Shown: positions 52,501 through 62,625, counted from the stretch's first letter. The stretch is DNA of 64,000 nucleotides from Flavobacterium sp. ALJ2 (GCF_015594725.1 NZ_JADNRC010000001.1:186001-250000); one strand, 5' to 3'. Notes: generated by a model not told the origin, from the sequence alone. Made by a program: numbers and translations.

Positions 52501-52570
52501 TGAAGCAGAAAAAGAATTAAGCGCTATTAAAGCAGAAGAGTCTAAAACCAATTCATCGATTACAAAGTAG
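49556..52570 (+). CDS. Large exported TPR protein
   Basis: This 1004-aa protein has a signal peptide (residues 1-21, cut after VSAQ) and more than fifteen tetratricopeptide-like repeats over nearly its full length. Examples are DFYQLGYAYYQQKEYENAISQFNKII and NAYYHLGQSYLNTDKKQQALNAFKNA. It ends in a Lys/Glu/Ser tail. It is probably a periplasmic scaffold. The outer-membrane barrel gene 89 bp downstream on the same strand is the likely partner. The pair recurs in Flavobacteria, but I know of no established function. Confidence 0.92.
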   Translation: MHKLSRLIFILVFLLSIKVSAQKSAIYTYDLKDFDKAVSLYSDKQYVSAQIVFEKVKEKDTREEVKADCAYYIANCAIRTNQPNADELMERFVEDYPISTKQNQAYIEVAHYFFDQANYPKALQWFDRVDENYMSKSDLDKFNFQKGYSYFNSKKKKEATTYFNKVVNSPEYGSQAKYYLGFMAYEGDDYKEATKYFDEVSGEEKYKEKLSYYQADMNFKLGNFQKAIDLGQKAMPKSNEIEKSELNKIIGESYFNLKAYDKAIPFLVQYKGKKGKWNNTDFYQLGYAYYQQKEYENAISQFNKIIEGKDFVAQNAYYHLGQSYLNTDKKQQALNAFKNAAEMDYDKAIQEDASLNYAKLSYEIGNSYQNVPLVLLDFLKKYPNNSSKSEVEKLLIDSYISSKNYSEALILLEKNRSPENRLAYQKVLFYRGLELYNDSNYQEASKMFVKSLNEQKSPEFTARATFWKGETEYLNEDFKNALISYKQFAGLTAAKATPEFKNINYNIAYTYFKLKEYDNAANSFQAQIDNSKEDISRLHDSYLRLADCRFVTSKYALAMEAYTKVMSFKGVDADYAYFQKAICYGFMNKNDQKIEELNGFLRMYKKSEYRDDAMFELANTYAAEKKTEQAIKTYDQLVAEFKNGAFTAKSILREGLIYYNSDRDQLALTKFKKVAADFPRTPEALEAVSTARLIYVDNGKVDEYATWVRTLDFVAVTDADLDNDTFEGAIKQYEQNNNKQAIVGLSNYVSKFPKGIHALEANFKLAQAYTTEGSETKSIPNYQYVIEQPRSEYTEQSLMRLAQIFLKAKDCDKAISVLSRIENEGDSSQNKTFAQANLMKCYYDKNDYSNSVVYAEKVLQNPKTDENVKSDAQIIVARAAIKSGDEDKAKIAYAKLVTTSKGELAAESLYYDAYFKNKENKYDASNAAVQKLAKNYSSFKYFGAKGLVLMAKNFYGLKDSYQATYILENVIQNFTAYPDVVSEAEKELSAIKAEESKTNSSITK

Positions 52571-52659
52571 AAAACACAGTAAAAAGAGTATAGATGATAG
52601 AGTCAAGACATCACAGATAAGTCTATTTTCTTTATTCTTTGCTCTCAAAAAAATAAAAT

Positions 52660-54432
52660 ATGAAAATCAATTTCCAAAATAAACATATCGCTTTTCTTTT
52701 ACTGCTAACTTCCCAGTTGACTTTGGCACAAAAAAAAGAGGAAACAAAAAAGAAAGAAGAAACAATTGGTACCGAAGAAGTAAATGTTGTAAAAGCATAT
52801 TTACCTACAATCTCAGATGCTTTTAAGGTAAAAGAAATTCCTTTATTAAATGATGAAGGAAATGCTCCTAAAGAAACAATCAAATACACCATTTTTTCTT
52901 TTCCAGTAGCATCGACTTTTACGCCTTCAAAAGGAAATGCCCAAGGGGTAGATAAAGCCAAAAAAGAGCATTTGTTTACTAATTATGCAACAGCAGGAAT
53001 TGGTAATTATGGTAATTTAAATGCAGAATTATTTGTAGCGCAGGAATTAGGAAACAATGACTATATCGCAGGAATGTTTAAGCATCAATCATCGCAAGGA
53101 GGAATAAAAGGAATAGATCTTAATGATAAGTTTTATGATACTTCATTAGATGCAATCTATGGAGTAAAAAACAGAGATATGTCCTGGAGTATTGATTTAG
53201 GATATCAAAATCAGATTTATAATTGGTATGGTTTGCCAGTTGATTTTGGTTCAACTTTGACACCACAGGATCGCGGAATGTTAATTAGTAGTATAAGTCC
53301 AAAGCATTCATATAACGGAATTAATCTTGGTGGGAATATTGACTTTAATGATGGGATTTTTACTAAAGCAAGCATGAAATACAGTCACTTTTCGGATGGT
53401 TTAAAATCTTCTGAAAACAGATTCTACATAAAACCCTCTTTTAAAGTAGAGATAATGGATCAATCTATAAATACAGATGTAATTGTGGATTATGTAGGAG
53501 GAAGTTTTGAAAACAATTACGAGAAAACAAATTTGGAACCTATAAAATATGGCTTTACAAATTTTGGATTATCGCCAAGTTTTGTAATGCAGCAAGATGA
53601 TTGGACACTGAATTTAGGCGCTAAATTATTCTATAGCTTAGATAATGAAAATAGTAATAGTAAAATTTTAGTGTATCCAAATGTGACTGCTTCGTACAAG
53701 GTGGTTGGAGATTTAATGATTTTTTACGCAGGAGCAGAAGGAAATTTAGAGCAAAACACTTATATGGATTTTGTAGATCAAAACCCATTTTTATCTCCAA
53801 CACTAAATATTAATCCGACTGATAAACAATTTGATATTTTTGCAGGTCTAAAAGGAAAATTAGCTAATAATGTAAGTTATAAAGTTCAAGGGTCATATGT
53901 AAACGAAAGAAACAAAGCTTTATTTAAGAGTAATAACTATACGGAAGACATAACTAACGAAAATTACGCTTTCGGAAATTCATTTCAAGTTGTGTATGAT
54001 GATATGACAACAATGCGTTTTTATGGAGAGTTAAAAGCTGATTTCTCAGAGAATGTTTCTTTCGGAATCAACGGAACTTTTAATAGTTATAGTAATGATC
54101 ACCAAAGTGAAGCTTGGAATTTACCAACAATGAAATTAAGTACAAGTTTAGATTTTAATGTTACTAAGCAATGGTATGCAGGGTTTAATTTGTTTTATGT
54201 AGGAGAAAGAAAAGACGAACAATTAAATGCCAGTTTAGTAACAAATTCTACTCCAATTACATTAAAAAGCTATTTCGATTTAAATGCACATGTAGGATAT
54301 AAATATAGCGATAGATTAACTTTTTATTTAAAAGCAAATAATATTACAAATCAGGCATATCAAAAATGGTTGAATTACCCAGTTCAAGGTTTTCAGATTA
54401 TGGCTGGTGCAAATTATAAATTTGACTTTTAG
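52660..54432 (+). CDS. TonB-receptor-like outer-membrane beta-barrel protein
   Basis: This 590-aa protein has a signal peptide (ending near TLAQ), a short charged stretch (KKEETKKKEETIGTEEVNVVKAYLP) and then about 530 residues of alternating beta strands typical of an outer-membrane barrel. It ends in YKFDF with a terminal aromatic residue. The C-terminal half (RLTFYLKANNITNQAYQKWLNYPVQG) resembles TonB-dependent receptors, yet there is no clear plug domain and the protein is shorter than usual. It probably works with the preceding TPR protein. Confidence 0.88.
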   Translation: MKINFQNKHIAFLLLLTSQLTLAQKKEETKKKEETIGTEEVNVVKAYLPTISDAFKVKEIPLLNDEGNAPKETIKYTIFSFPVASTFTPSKGNAQGVDKAKKEHLFTNYATAGIGNYGNLNAELFVAQELGNNDYIAGMFKHQSSQGGIKGIDLNDKFYDTSLDAIYGVKNRDMSWSIDLGYQNQIYNWYGLPVDFGSTLTPQDRGMLISSISPKHSYNGINLGGNIDFNDGIFTKASMKYSHFSDGLKSSENRFYIKPSFKVEIMDQSINTDVIVDYVGGSFENNYEKTNLEPIKYGFTNFGLSPSFVMQQDDWTLNLGAKLFYSLDNENSNSKILVYPNVTASYKVVGDLMIFYAGAEGNLEQNTYMDFVDQNPFLSPTLNINPTDKQFDIFAGLKGKLANNVSYKVQGSYVNERNKALFKSNNYTEDITNENYAFGNSFQVVYDDMTTMRFYGELKADFSENVSFGINGTFNSYSNDHQSEAWNLPTMKLSTSLDFNVTKQWYAGFNLFYVGERKDEQLNASLVTNSTPITLKSYFDLNAHVGYKYSDRLTFYLKANNITNQAYQKWLNYPVQGFQIMAGANYKFDF

Positions 54433-54439
54433 GGTTTTT

Positions 54440-54660
54440 AACCACAAAGGATGCCAAGTTTTTACGCAAAGTTCGCTAAGTCTGTTTAAAAAGATTTAGC
54501 GAACTTTTTTTAGCGATTGGTAAAAGTCGTATAGAGTACGTAAAGCCTCCTTTTACGATTTTAACATAAATCTTTGTACACTGTGCAGTTAATCTGTTTT
54601 CAAGTTAGTATATTCATATTGAATAAATAAAATCTTTTTTGCGACCTTTGCGTTAAACCC
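54440..54660. repeat. Intergenic repeat-like sequence rich in CGCAAAG/CTTTGCG
   Basis: This gap carries AACCACAAAGG, ACGCAAAGTTCGCTAAG and, 150 bp later, GCGACCTTTGCGTTAAACC, which are inverted relatives of each other. Such CGCAAAG-type units are common between flavobacterial genes. The first part also forms the terminator at 54468-54511. No gene is seen. Confidence 0.35.
54468..54511 (+). terminator. Intrinsic terminator of the TPR/barrel operon
   Basis: The 12-bp arms AAAGTTCGCTAA and TTAGCGAACTTT are separated by 16 nt and followed by T. Confidence 0.8.
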
Positions 54661-54686
54661 AGCATACTTTACGATTAAACTACATT

Positions 54687-55136
54687 ATGACTTTCAAGCA
54701 AAAAATACATAGCTATTATTTACAAATGGTTCAGGATCGAATAGATGTTTTTAAAGACATGATTTCTGCATTGACTGAAGACTCTAAGAATGATGCCAAA
54801 GGTTCAGCCGGCGATAAGCACGAAACAGCTTTGTCAATGATGCATATTGAACAGGAGAAGCTAACGAATAAACTAAAAGAAGCGATAGCTCAAAAAGCAA
54901 TTCTGGATAGAATAGATGCTGATTTTGTTTCTTCAACTATTATTATTGGAAGTTTAGTTCAGGCAAACGGTATTTATTTGTACTTGAGTGTAGCTTTACC
55001 AAAAATAACAATTGATGGAGTTAATGTTATTGCATTGTCGCCTCAATCTCCACTAGGAGGTCATTTGATGGGAAATAAAGTTGGTTTTAAATTTGAGATT
55101 AACAAAACGCATTATACGATTGAGAGTGTTTTGTAA
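54687..55136 (+). CDS. GreA/GreB-like protein
   Basis: This 149-aa cytosolic protein has an N-terminal helical region (residues about 1-75, with DSKNDAKGSAGDKHETALSMMHIEQEKL resembling the Gre coiled coil). The C-terminal FKBP-like domain has SPQSPLGGHLMGNKVGFKFEI, the Gre-type SPLG-G-GxxVG pattern. It may therefore contact RNA polymerase. Flavobacterial members are sometimes mislabelled 3-oxoacyl-ACP synthase. It is monocistronic. Confidence 0.75.
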   Translation: MTFKQKIHSYYLQMVQDRIDVFKDMISALTEDSKNDAKGSAGDKHETALSMMHIEQEKLTNKLKEAIAQKAILDRIDADFVSSTIIIGSLVQANGIYLYLSVALPKITIDGVNVIALSPQSPLGGHLMGNKVGFKFEINKTHYTIESVL

Positions 55137-55169
55137 TAAAAAGGCCTATTACTCCTAATAATATTTAGA

Positions 55170-55628
55170 CTATTTTTGTTTTAATAATGTGATTAGATTC
55201 TGATTTAAGCTTTTAGTATTTATGCCTAAAATAGAAAAGAATTTTTTGTCAAAAGCTTCTACAGTCACAATTGCTTTTTTTGTAATTTCTCTTCCTATTT
55301 CAGTTAGTACAACAATTTTAGCTCTGGTATCTGTAACGTGTTCTTGTCTGGTAATAAGATTTTTTTGTTGTAATGTTCTTAATACAGTAGAAGTCGTCAT
55401 TGGATCTATTTTAGTATGAGATGACAATATAATTTGAGTTACTTCTTGTTTATGAAGTGTAAGCCAATGTATACTTGCCATAAGCACAAATTGAGAATGC
55501 GTAATATTGTATTGTTCTAAAGCCTTTTTGATCTCGCGTTGCCAAAGATTAGTTACTTGCCACAACAAAAAACCAGAACTTTCTTCTGGTTTTTCTACAC
55601 TAAAAGTATTGTCTGTTGATTTACTCAT
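55170..55628 (-). CDS. MarR-family transcriptional regulator
   Basis: This 152-aa winged-helix regulator has the MarR layout: helix LWQVTNLWQREIKKALEQYNITHSQFVLMASIHWL, recognition helix region ILSSHTKIDPMTTSTVLRTLQQKNLI, and the wing RQEHVTDTRAKIVVLTEIG. It is the third gene of a minus-strand unit with SRPBCC and EVE genes, 12 bp after the latter. A perfect inverted repeat around the operon promoter (56527-56553) is a strong candidate for its own binding site. The ligand is unknown. Confidence 0.93.
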   Translation of the reverse strand: MSKSTDNTFSVEKPEESSGFLLWQVTNLWQREIKKALEQYNITHSQFVLMASIHWLTLHKQEVTQIILSSHTKIDPMTTSTVLRTLQQKNLITRQEHVTDTRAKIVVLTEIGREITKKAIVTVEAFDKKFFSILGINTKSLNQNLITLLKQK

Positions 55629-55640
55629 TTTTAAGTTTTT

Positions 55641-56084
55641 TTATTTTGAATTTGTTGTATTATTTTTATCACAAATCATTTTTGAAGTTATAAAGTTAAA
55701 ATCATTTTCATTGATTTCAAAGAAACCGTATCGGAATGGATAACCCCAGTATTTTTTGTCTGAGATAAATTCAAGATTTTCAATCATTGGAATTATCGAA
55801 ATTTGATTGCATTTCATGAATTCAATATTTCTTCTGAAAGGCTTAAACTCTTCTGTCATTTCAAAGGAATACGTATGATCATCAATTACTCTTCCTAATG
55901 CGGTAAACATTTGACACTTTTTATTTTCTTTCATTGTTATTTTAGAAGAGTATATTATAATGTAATCATCTTTTGTCATTCTTTTTAGAGGTGCTTTTTT
56001 TCCATGACAAACCTGAACAAAATTGCCTTTTATAGCCAATTCTGTGTGCTCTTTTGAAATAGCAGCAATCCAGTATTTACTCAT
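55641..56084 (-). CDS. EVE domain protein (UPF0310)
   Basis: This 147-aa protein begins MSKYWIAAISKEHTELAIKGNFVQVCHGKKAPLKRMTKDDYIIIYS, the EVE-domain pattern, and ends with PFRYGFFEIN. EVE is a PUA-like fold that binds modified bases in DNA or RNA, and many members sit in defence or stress loci. The start is the ATG at 56084; it overlaps the SRPBCC gene stop by 8 bp, so translation is coupled. The frame extends 24 codons upstream inside that gene, which I reject. Confidence 0.85.
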   Translation of the reverse strand: MSKYWIAAISKEHTELAIKGNFVQVCHGKKAPLKRMTKDDYIIIYSSKITMKENKKCQMFTALGRVIDDHTYSFEMTEEFKPFRRNIEFMKCNQISIIPMIENLEFISDKKYWGYPFRYGFFEINENDFNFITSKMICDKNNTTNSK

Positions 56085-56505
56085 TGTTAATTTTTTTTGC
56101 ATTTTTAATTTGATTTTCAATATCAGTCGGTAAATGATTAACAATTTCTTTGGCAACTAATTTTACCCATAAAAAAGACAAAATCCCTTTAACAGTCATT
56201 GTAACACAAATTTTCAGACCTTCTTTAGTCTCTTCATAAGTATGTTCTCCATACATTTTAGCAAACGGGAAAGTGGTTAAATCTGTGAATTTTTTATTTT
56301 CTAAAATCTCAATCAGTTTAATTTTTATTCTTGGGCCTCCTTTTGGTTTAAGAATAAAATAGTTTCCAACTTTAAACTCTCCTATAAGTTCGGAATGTTC
56401 AACAGTATCATCCCATTTTTTCCAATTATTAATGTCTGTTGTTAATTTCCATATTTGTTCTTTAGTTATTTCTGTTGTAATTACAGAATAAGATTTTGTC
56501 CACAT
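56077..56505 (-). CDS. SRPBCC/polyketide-cyclase-like protein
   Basis: This 142-aa protein of the START/SRPBCC lipid- or small-molecule-binding fold has ITTEITKEQIWKLTTDINNWKKWDDTVEHSELIGEF and KMYGEHTYEETKEGLKICVTMTVKG as typical strands, with a hydrophobic cavity expected. The start is the ATG at 56505, preceded by AAGGAAATTT, one of the few Shine-Dalgarno-like sequences in the window. It is the first gene of the operon with EVE and MarR genes. The ligand is unknown. Confidence 0.85.
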   Translation of the reverse strand: MWTKSYSVITTEITKEQIWKLTTDINNWKKWDDTVEHSELIGEFKVGNYFILKPKGGPRIKIKLIEILENKKFTDLTTFPFAKMYGEHTYEETKEGLKICVTMTVKGILSFLWVKLVAKEIVNHLPTDIENQIKNAKKINNE

Positions 56506-56526
56506 AAATTTCCTTGTTATATTTTG

Positions 56527-56553
56527 TAAGCGCAAATATAGTAAGTGCGCTTA
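56527..56553 (-). promoter_or_regulatory. Operon promoter embedded in an inverted repeat (candidate MarR operator)
   Basis: TAAGCGCA (56527-56534) and TGCGCTTA (56546-56553) are perfect 8-bp inverted half-sites 19 bp apart, two helical turns. Between and partly inside them is the exact -7 box TATATTTG (56533-56540, minus strand), 28 bp before the SRPBCC start. A dimer bound here would block RNA polymerase, a common autoregulation scheme of MarR proteins. Confidence 0.7.
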
Positions 56554-56956
56554 TTATAATGCAAATAATTTTGATATTAAAATAGTGATATTTTTTTGAA
56601 AGTGTTTAAGTGTTTGAAATAGTGGTGTTTATTTATGTTTCGATTTTTTTATGTTAAAAATATATTCTTAGCTCTTTATAGTATTTACTCTTTAGAATCT
56701 AATAATGTTTGTCTAGTTATTATAGATTTTAATTTCGAGATTTCTTTTAAAACTTGCATTTCAGCACTTTGATTAGCCTAAAAATTGAAATCTTCAAGTT
56801 TGAGGCTTTCTTCAGTGTTAAAATTTTACATTTTAGATGTAAAAACAATTATATGGTTACAAAATGAAACTAAAATAGCTATATGTGTTTTGTATCTGTA
56901 ACTGTTATCGCATATTTGCCTTATCAAAATAAATAAAAATATAAAAATATATAGTT
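56554..56956. other. Intergenic gap upstream of the first asparagine synthetase gene
   Basis: About 400 bp of AT-rich DNA shows no gene, hairpin or repeat of note until the -7-like box at 56911-56918 and the leader of the asparagine synthetase gene. Confidence 0.5.
56911..56918 (+). promoter_or_regulatory. Promoter -7 element of the first asnB gene
   Basis: CATATTTG (one mismatch to TAnnTTTG) lies 38 bp before the ATG. The same 8 bases stand at exactly the same distance before the second asparagine synthetase gene. Confidence 0.5.
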
Positions 56957-58633
56957 ATGTGTGGAATAGTATGTGCCTTTGATCTAAAACAAAAAGCCGA
57001 AACCTTAAGACCTCAAGTATTAGAAATGTCTAAAATTATTCGCCACCGCGGACCAGATTGGAGCGGTATTTATAGCAATGATAAAGCAATCTTATCACAT
57101 GAGCGTTTGGCAATTGTAGATCCGGCTTCAGGAAAACAGCCTTTGTTTACAGAAGATAAGAAATTAGTTCTGGCCGCAAATGGTGAAATATATAACCACA
57201 GAGAGTTACGTAAACAATTTGAAGGAAAATATAACTTTCAAACAGAAAGTGATTGCGAAGTTATCTTAGCACTTTATAAAGAAAAAGGACCTCATTTTTT
57301 AGATGAAATGAATGGTATTTTCGGATTTGCAATATATGATGTGGAAAAAGATGAGTATTTTATCGCTCGTGATCATATGGGAATTATTCCGTTATATATT
57401 GGATGGGATCAGGATGGAACTTTTTATGTAGCTTCAGAATTGAAAGCTTTAGAAGGATATTGTACAAAAATACAGTTGTTTCCTCCGGGGCATTATATGA
57501 CAAGCAAAGACGGCGAATTTGTACAATGGTACAAAAGAGACTGGATGGAGTATGATGCAGTAAAAGACAACGAGACTAGTATTCCTGCGATTAAAGAAGC
57601 GTTAGAAGCTGCGGTTCACAGACAATTAATGAGCGATGTTCCTTACGGAGTTTTACTTTCAGGAGGTTTGGATTCTTCTATAACATCGGCTGTAGCCAAA
57701 AAATTTGCGCAAAAACGTATAGAGTCTGACGATACTACAGATGCTTGGTACCCGCAATTACATTCTTTCTCAGTAGGATTAGATGGTTCTCCTGATTTGG
57801 CAGCAGCTCAAATCGTAGCAAAACATATCGGGACAATTCACCACGAAATTAAATTCACCATTCAAGAGGGTTTAGATGCAGTTCGAGATGTGATTTATAA
57901 CTTAGAAACGTATGATGTAACTACAGTTAGAGCATCAACTCCAATGTGGTTAATGGCAAGAGTTATTAAGTCAATGGGAATTAAAATGGTGTTGTCTGGT
58001 GAAGGAGCAGATGAGTTATTTGGAGGATATTTATATTTTCACAAAGCACCAAATGCAAAAGAATTCCACGAAGAAAACGTTCGTAAGTTAAGTAAATTAC
58101 ATATGTATGACTGTTTGCGTGCAAACAAAAGTTTAGCGGCTTGGGGAATTGAAGGAAGAGTGCCGTTCTTGGATAAAGAATTTATGGATGTTGCTATGCG
58201 TATTAACCCACAAGACAAAATGATCAATAAAGAACATCCTATGGAAAAATGGGTAGTTCGTAAAGCTTTTGAAGATATGTTGCCAGAAAGTGTTGCTTGG
58301 AGACAAAAAGAGCAGTTCTCTGACGGAGTAGGATACAGCTGGATTGATACTTTGAAAGAAGTGGTAGCAAAAGAAGTTTCGGATGAGCAATTAGCGAATG
58401 CAAAATATAAATTCCCTTTACAGACGCCAACTTCTAAAGAAGAATATTACTACCGTTCTATTTTTGCAGAACATTTCCCGAGTGATGCTGCGGCTTTATG
58501 TGTGCCTCAGGAGGCAAGTGTGGCTTGTAGTACAAAAATTGCATTAGAATGGGATGAGGCATTTAAAAACATGAATGACCCTTCAGGTAGAGCAGTTGCA
58601 AGCGTTCATGATGACGCTTACGCTAAAGCATAA
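56957..58633 (+). CDS. asnB: Asparagine synthetase B (glutamine-hydrolysing), paralogue 1
   Basis: This 558-aa enzyme makes asparagine from aspartate, ATP and glutamine. The N-terminal Ntn glutaminase domain starts MCGIVCAF, so Cys2 is the nucleophile after Met removal. RHRGPDWSG and ANGEIYNHRELR follow. The C-terminal synthetase has the ATP loop LLSGGLDSSI and VLSGEGADELFGGYLYF. It has its own promoter and terminator and is followed by a second, similar gene, 161 bp later. The two proteins share most motifs but differ in inserts (QKRIESDDTTDAWYPQ here). Confidence 0.96.
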   Translation: MCGIVCAFDLKQKAETLRPQVLEMSKIIRHRGPDWSGIYSNDKAILSHERLAIVDPASGKQPLFTEDKKLVLAANGEIYNHRELRKQFEGKYNFQTESDCEVILALYKEKGPHFLDEMNGIFGFAIYDVEKDEYFIARDHMGIIPLYIGWDQDGTFYVASELKALEGYCTKIQLFPPGHYMTSKDGEFVQWYKRDWMEYDAVKDNETSIPAIKEALEAAVHRQLMSDVPYGVLLSGGLDSSITSAVAKKFAQKRIESDDTTDAWYPQLHSFSVGLDGSPDLAAAQIVAKHIGTIHHEIKFTIQEGLDAVRDVIYNLETYDVTTVRASTPMWLMARVIKSMGIKMVLSGEGADELFGGYLYFHKAPNAKEFHEENVRKLSKLHMYDCLRANKSLAAWGIEGRVPFLDKEFMDVAMRINPQDKMINKEHPMEKWVVRKAFEDMLPESVAWRQKEQFSDGVGYSWIDTLKEVVAKEVSDEQLANAKYKFPLQTPTSKEEYYYRSIFAEHFPSDAAALCVPQEASVACSTKIALEWDEAFKNMNDPSGRAVASVHDDAYAKA

Positions 58634-58670
58634 AAACAATAATTGTTTCTGTTTGGAATAATACAAAAGA

Positions 58671-58701
58671 AAGCGCCCTCAATTTTGAGGACGTTTTTTT
58701 T
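58671..58701 (+). terminator. Intrinsic terminator of the first asnB gene
   Basis: GCGCCCTCAA pairs with TTGAGGACGT (one mismatch) over a short loop and is followed by T8. Confidence 0.85.
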
Positions 58702-58748
58702 GTGAATATAAAAACTATTGATTCAGTGGGTTGAAAGAAAATTTTAAC

Positions 58749-58756
58749 CATATTTG
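58749..58756 (+). promoter_or_regulatory. Promoter -7 element of the second asnB gene
   Basis: CATATTTG lies 38 bp before the ATG. Box, spacing and the last 15 bp of the leader are identical to those of the first copy. Confidence 0.5.
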
Positions 58757-58794
58757 TTATCGCAAAATTTTAAAAGTATTAAAAATATATAGTT

Positions 58795-60411
58795 ATGTGT
58801 GGAATATTAGCCATTATTGGAAAAGGAAAAGACCCGCAACTTGTAAAAGAACTTTCAGAAAGAATGTCACATCGCGGTCCAGATGAAAGTGATTTGCATA
58901 TAATGGAAAAAGGGCATATCATGAGTCATGAACGTCTGTCGATTATAGATTTGCATTCAGGAAAACAACCTATTCAAGGAACATCTTCTGCTTGGATGAT
59001 TCATAATGGTGAAATATACAATCATCAGGAATTGCGAAATGGTGTTTTGAAAGCACATACTTTTAGAACAAAATCAGATTCAGAGGTAATTGTTCATTTA
59101 TACGAAGAGTTTGGTTATGATTTCTGTAATATGCTCGATGGAGATTGGGCTTTTGTAGTGATCGATGGAGATGATTTTATTGCAGGAAGAGATCCCTTAG
59201 GAGTGAAGCCTTTGTATTATGGCTTGGATGAAAGAGGAAGAATCTATTTTTCGTCAGAAATGAAACCTATTGCAGATCAGTGTAAATCGTTTTCTACATT
59301 TCCTCCAGGGCACTATTATACACCCAAAACTGGTTTTGTAAAATATTATCAACCAGAATATGAAGACTACTTAAAAGCAGATCAGAATTTAGATTTAGAT
59401 TTAATCAGAGAGACTTTGACAGAAGCAACTCGCAAACGTTTAATGAGTGATGTGCCAATTGGGGTATTGCTTTCGGGAGGATTAGATTCATCTTTAACAT
59501 CAGCAATAGCATCAAGATTATTGGCTGAAAGAGGAGAAAAGTTACATTCCTTTTCTATTGGATTAGATGAAAATGCACCAGATGCAAAGGCGGCTAAAAA
59601 AGTAGCAGCATTTTTAGGAACAGAACATCATGAAGTACATTTTACGATAGAGCAGGGGATTGAGATTCTTGATAAATTGATTTGGCATCTAGAAACTTAT
59701 GATGTAACATCAATTCGTGCAAGTACGCCAATGTATTTCTTGTCTAAAGCAATTACAGATATGGGAATAAAAGTAGTGCTTTCGGGAGAAGGAGCAGATG
59801 AGATTTTCGGAGGATATTTGTATTTTAGAAATGCTCCTTCAGCTGAGGAATTTCAAAAAGAAACGATTGAAAGAGTTCAGAAATTATTCACTGCCGATTT
59901 ATTAAGAGCAGATAAGTCAACAATGGCTCATGGATTAGAAGCAAGAGTTCCGTTTTTAGACAAAGCTTTCTTAGATGTGGCAGTTCGTGTTAAGCCAGAA
60001 GAAAAACAGCCTAAAACGTACGAAGGAAAAGAAAAATACATATTAAGAAAAGCTTTTGATACACCAGAAGATCCTTATTTGCCAGCAGAAGTATTGTGGA
60101 GGCAAAAAGAGCAGTTCTCAGATGGGGTAGGGTACAATTGGATCGATGAATTAATTGAATATTGTTCTTCTAAAGTTACAGAAGAACAATTAGCTGGAGC
60201 AGTGGCAGAGTTCCCTTATAATTCGCCAACTACAAAAGAAGCTTATTTTTACAGATCGGTATTTCATAAATATTATCCACAGGTCAGTGCAGCGCAAACT
60301 GTTAGGAAATGGATTCCAAAATGGCAAGAAAACCAAGACCCAAGTGGTAGAGCAAATGCAGCTCACGTAAAAGCAGATATAGAAATTGCTAAATCAGGAG
60401 TTGTGGCTTAA
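58795..60411 (+). CDS. asnB: Asparagine synthetase B (glutamine-hydrolysing), paralogue 2
   Basis: This 538-aa second copy again has Cys2 (MCGILAIIG), SHRGPDESD, HNGEIYNHQELR, the ATP loop LLSGGLDSSLTS and VLSGEGADEIFGGYLYF. It is 20 residues shorter than paralogue 1 and differs through most of its surface, so the duplication is old or one copy is acquired. All catalytic motifs are intact in both, so both are expected to work. Separate promoters and an intervening terminator allow separate control. Confidence 0.96.
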   Translation: MCGILAIIGKGKDPQLVKELSERMSHRGPDESDLHIMEKGHIMSHERLSIIDLHSGKQPIQGTSSAWMIHNGEIYNHQELRNGVLKAHTFRTKSDSEVIVHLYEEFGYDFCNMLDGDWAFVVIDGDDFIAGRDPLGVKPLYYGLDERGRIYFSSEMKPIADQCKSFSTFPPGHYYTPKTGFVKYYQPEYEDYLKADQNLDLDLIRETLTEATRKRLMSDVPIGVLLSGGLDSSLTSAIASRLLAERGEKLHSFSIGLDENAPDAKAAKKVAAFLGTEHHEVHFTIEQGIEILDKLIWHLETYDVTSIRASTPMYFLSKAITDMGIKVVLSGEGADEIFGGYLYFRNAPSAEEFQKETIERVQKLFTADLLRADKSTMAHGLEARVPFLDKAFLDVAVRVKPEEKQPKTYEGKEKYILRKAFDTPEDPYLPAEVLWRQKEQFSDGVGYNWIDELIEYCSSKVTEEQLAGAVAEFPYNSPTTKEAYFYRSVFHKYYPQVSAAQTVRKWIPKWQENQDPSGRANAAHVKADIEIAKSGVVA

Positions 60412-60623
60412 TATAACGAGACACATTTTGAGTTAGAAATAATAAGTAAGTCAATTAGTGAAATTTCAAAACGGCATTTTTAAATGTTTGTTTTGGAATT
60501 TTATTATTTATAATAGTTATAGATTTTGTTTTTTATGCTACAAAAAACAAGATTTTTTAATAATATGTTGATAACTTAAGTGCTTTAGATGGTATTTTAA
60601 CGGATATATAATTTATGATTTTA

Positions 60624-60631
60624 TATATTTG
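60624..60631 (+). promoter_or_regulatory. Promoter -7 element of gyrB
   Basis: TATATTTG is an exact match, 38 bp before the ATG. Confidence 0.65.
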
Positions 60632-60639
60632 CGTGTTAG

Positions 60640-62610
<1,971 letters not shown>

Positions 62611-62625
62611 AAAAGTTTAATTATT

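Noticed and set aside
60455-60505. Terminator after the second asparagine synthetase gene
   Set aside because: The possible stem is imperfect with a long loop and no T run, so I did not list it.
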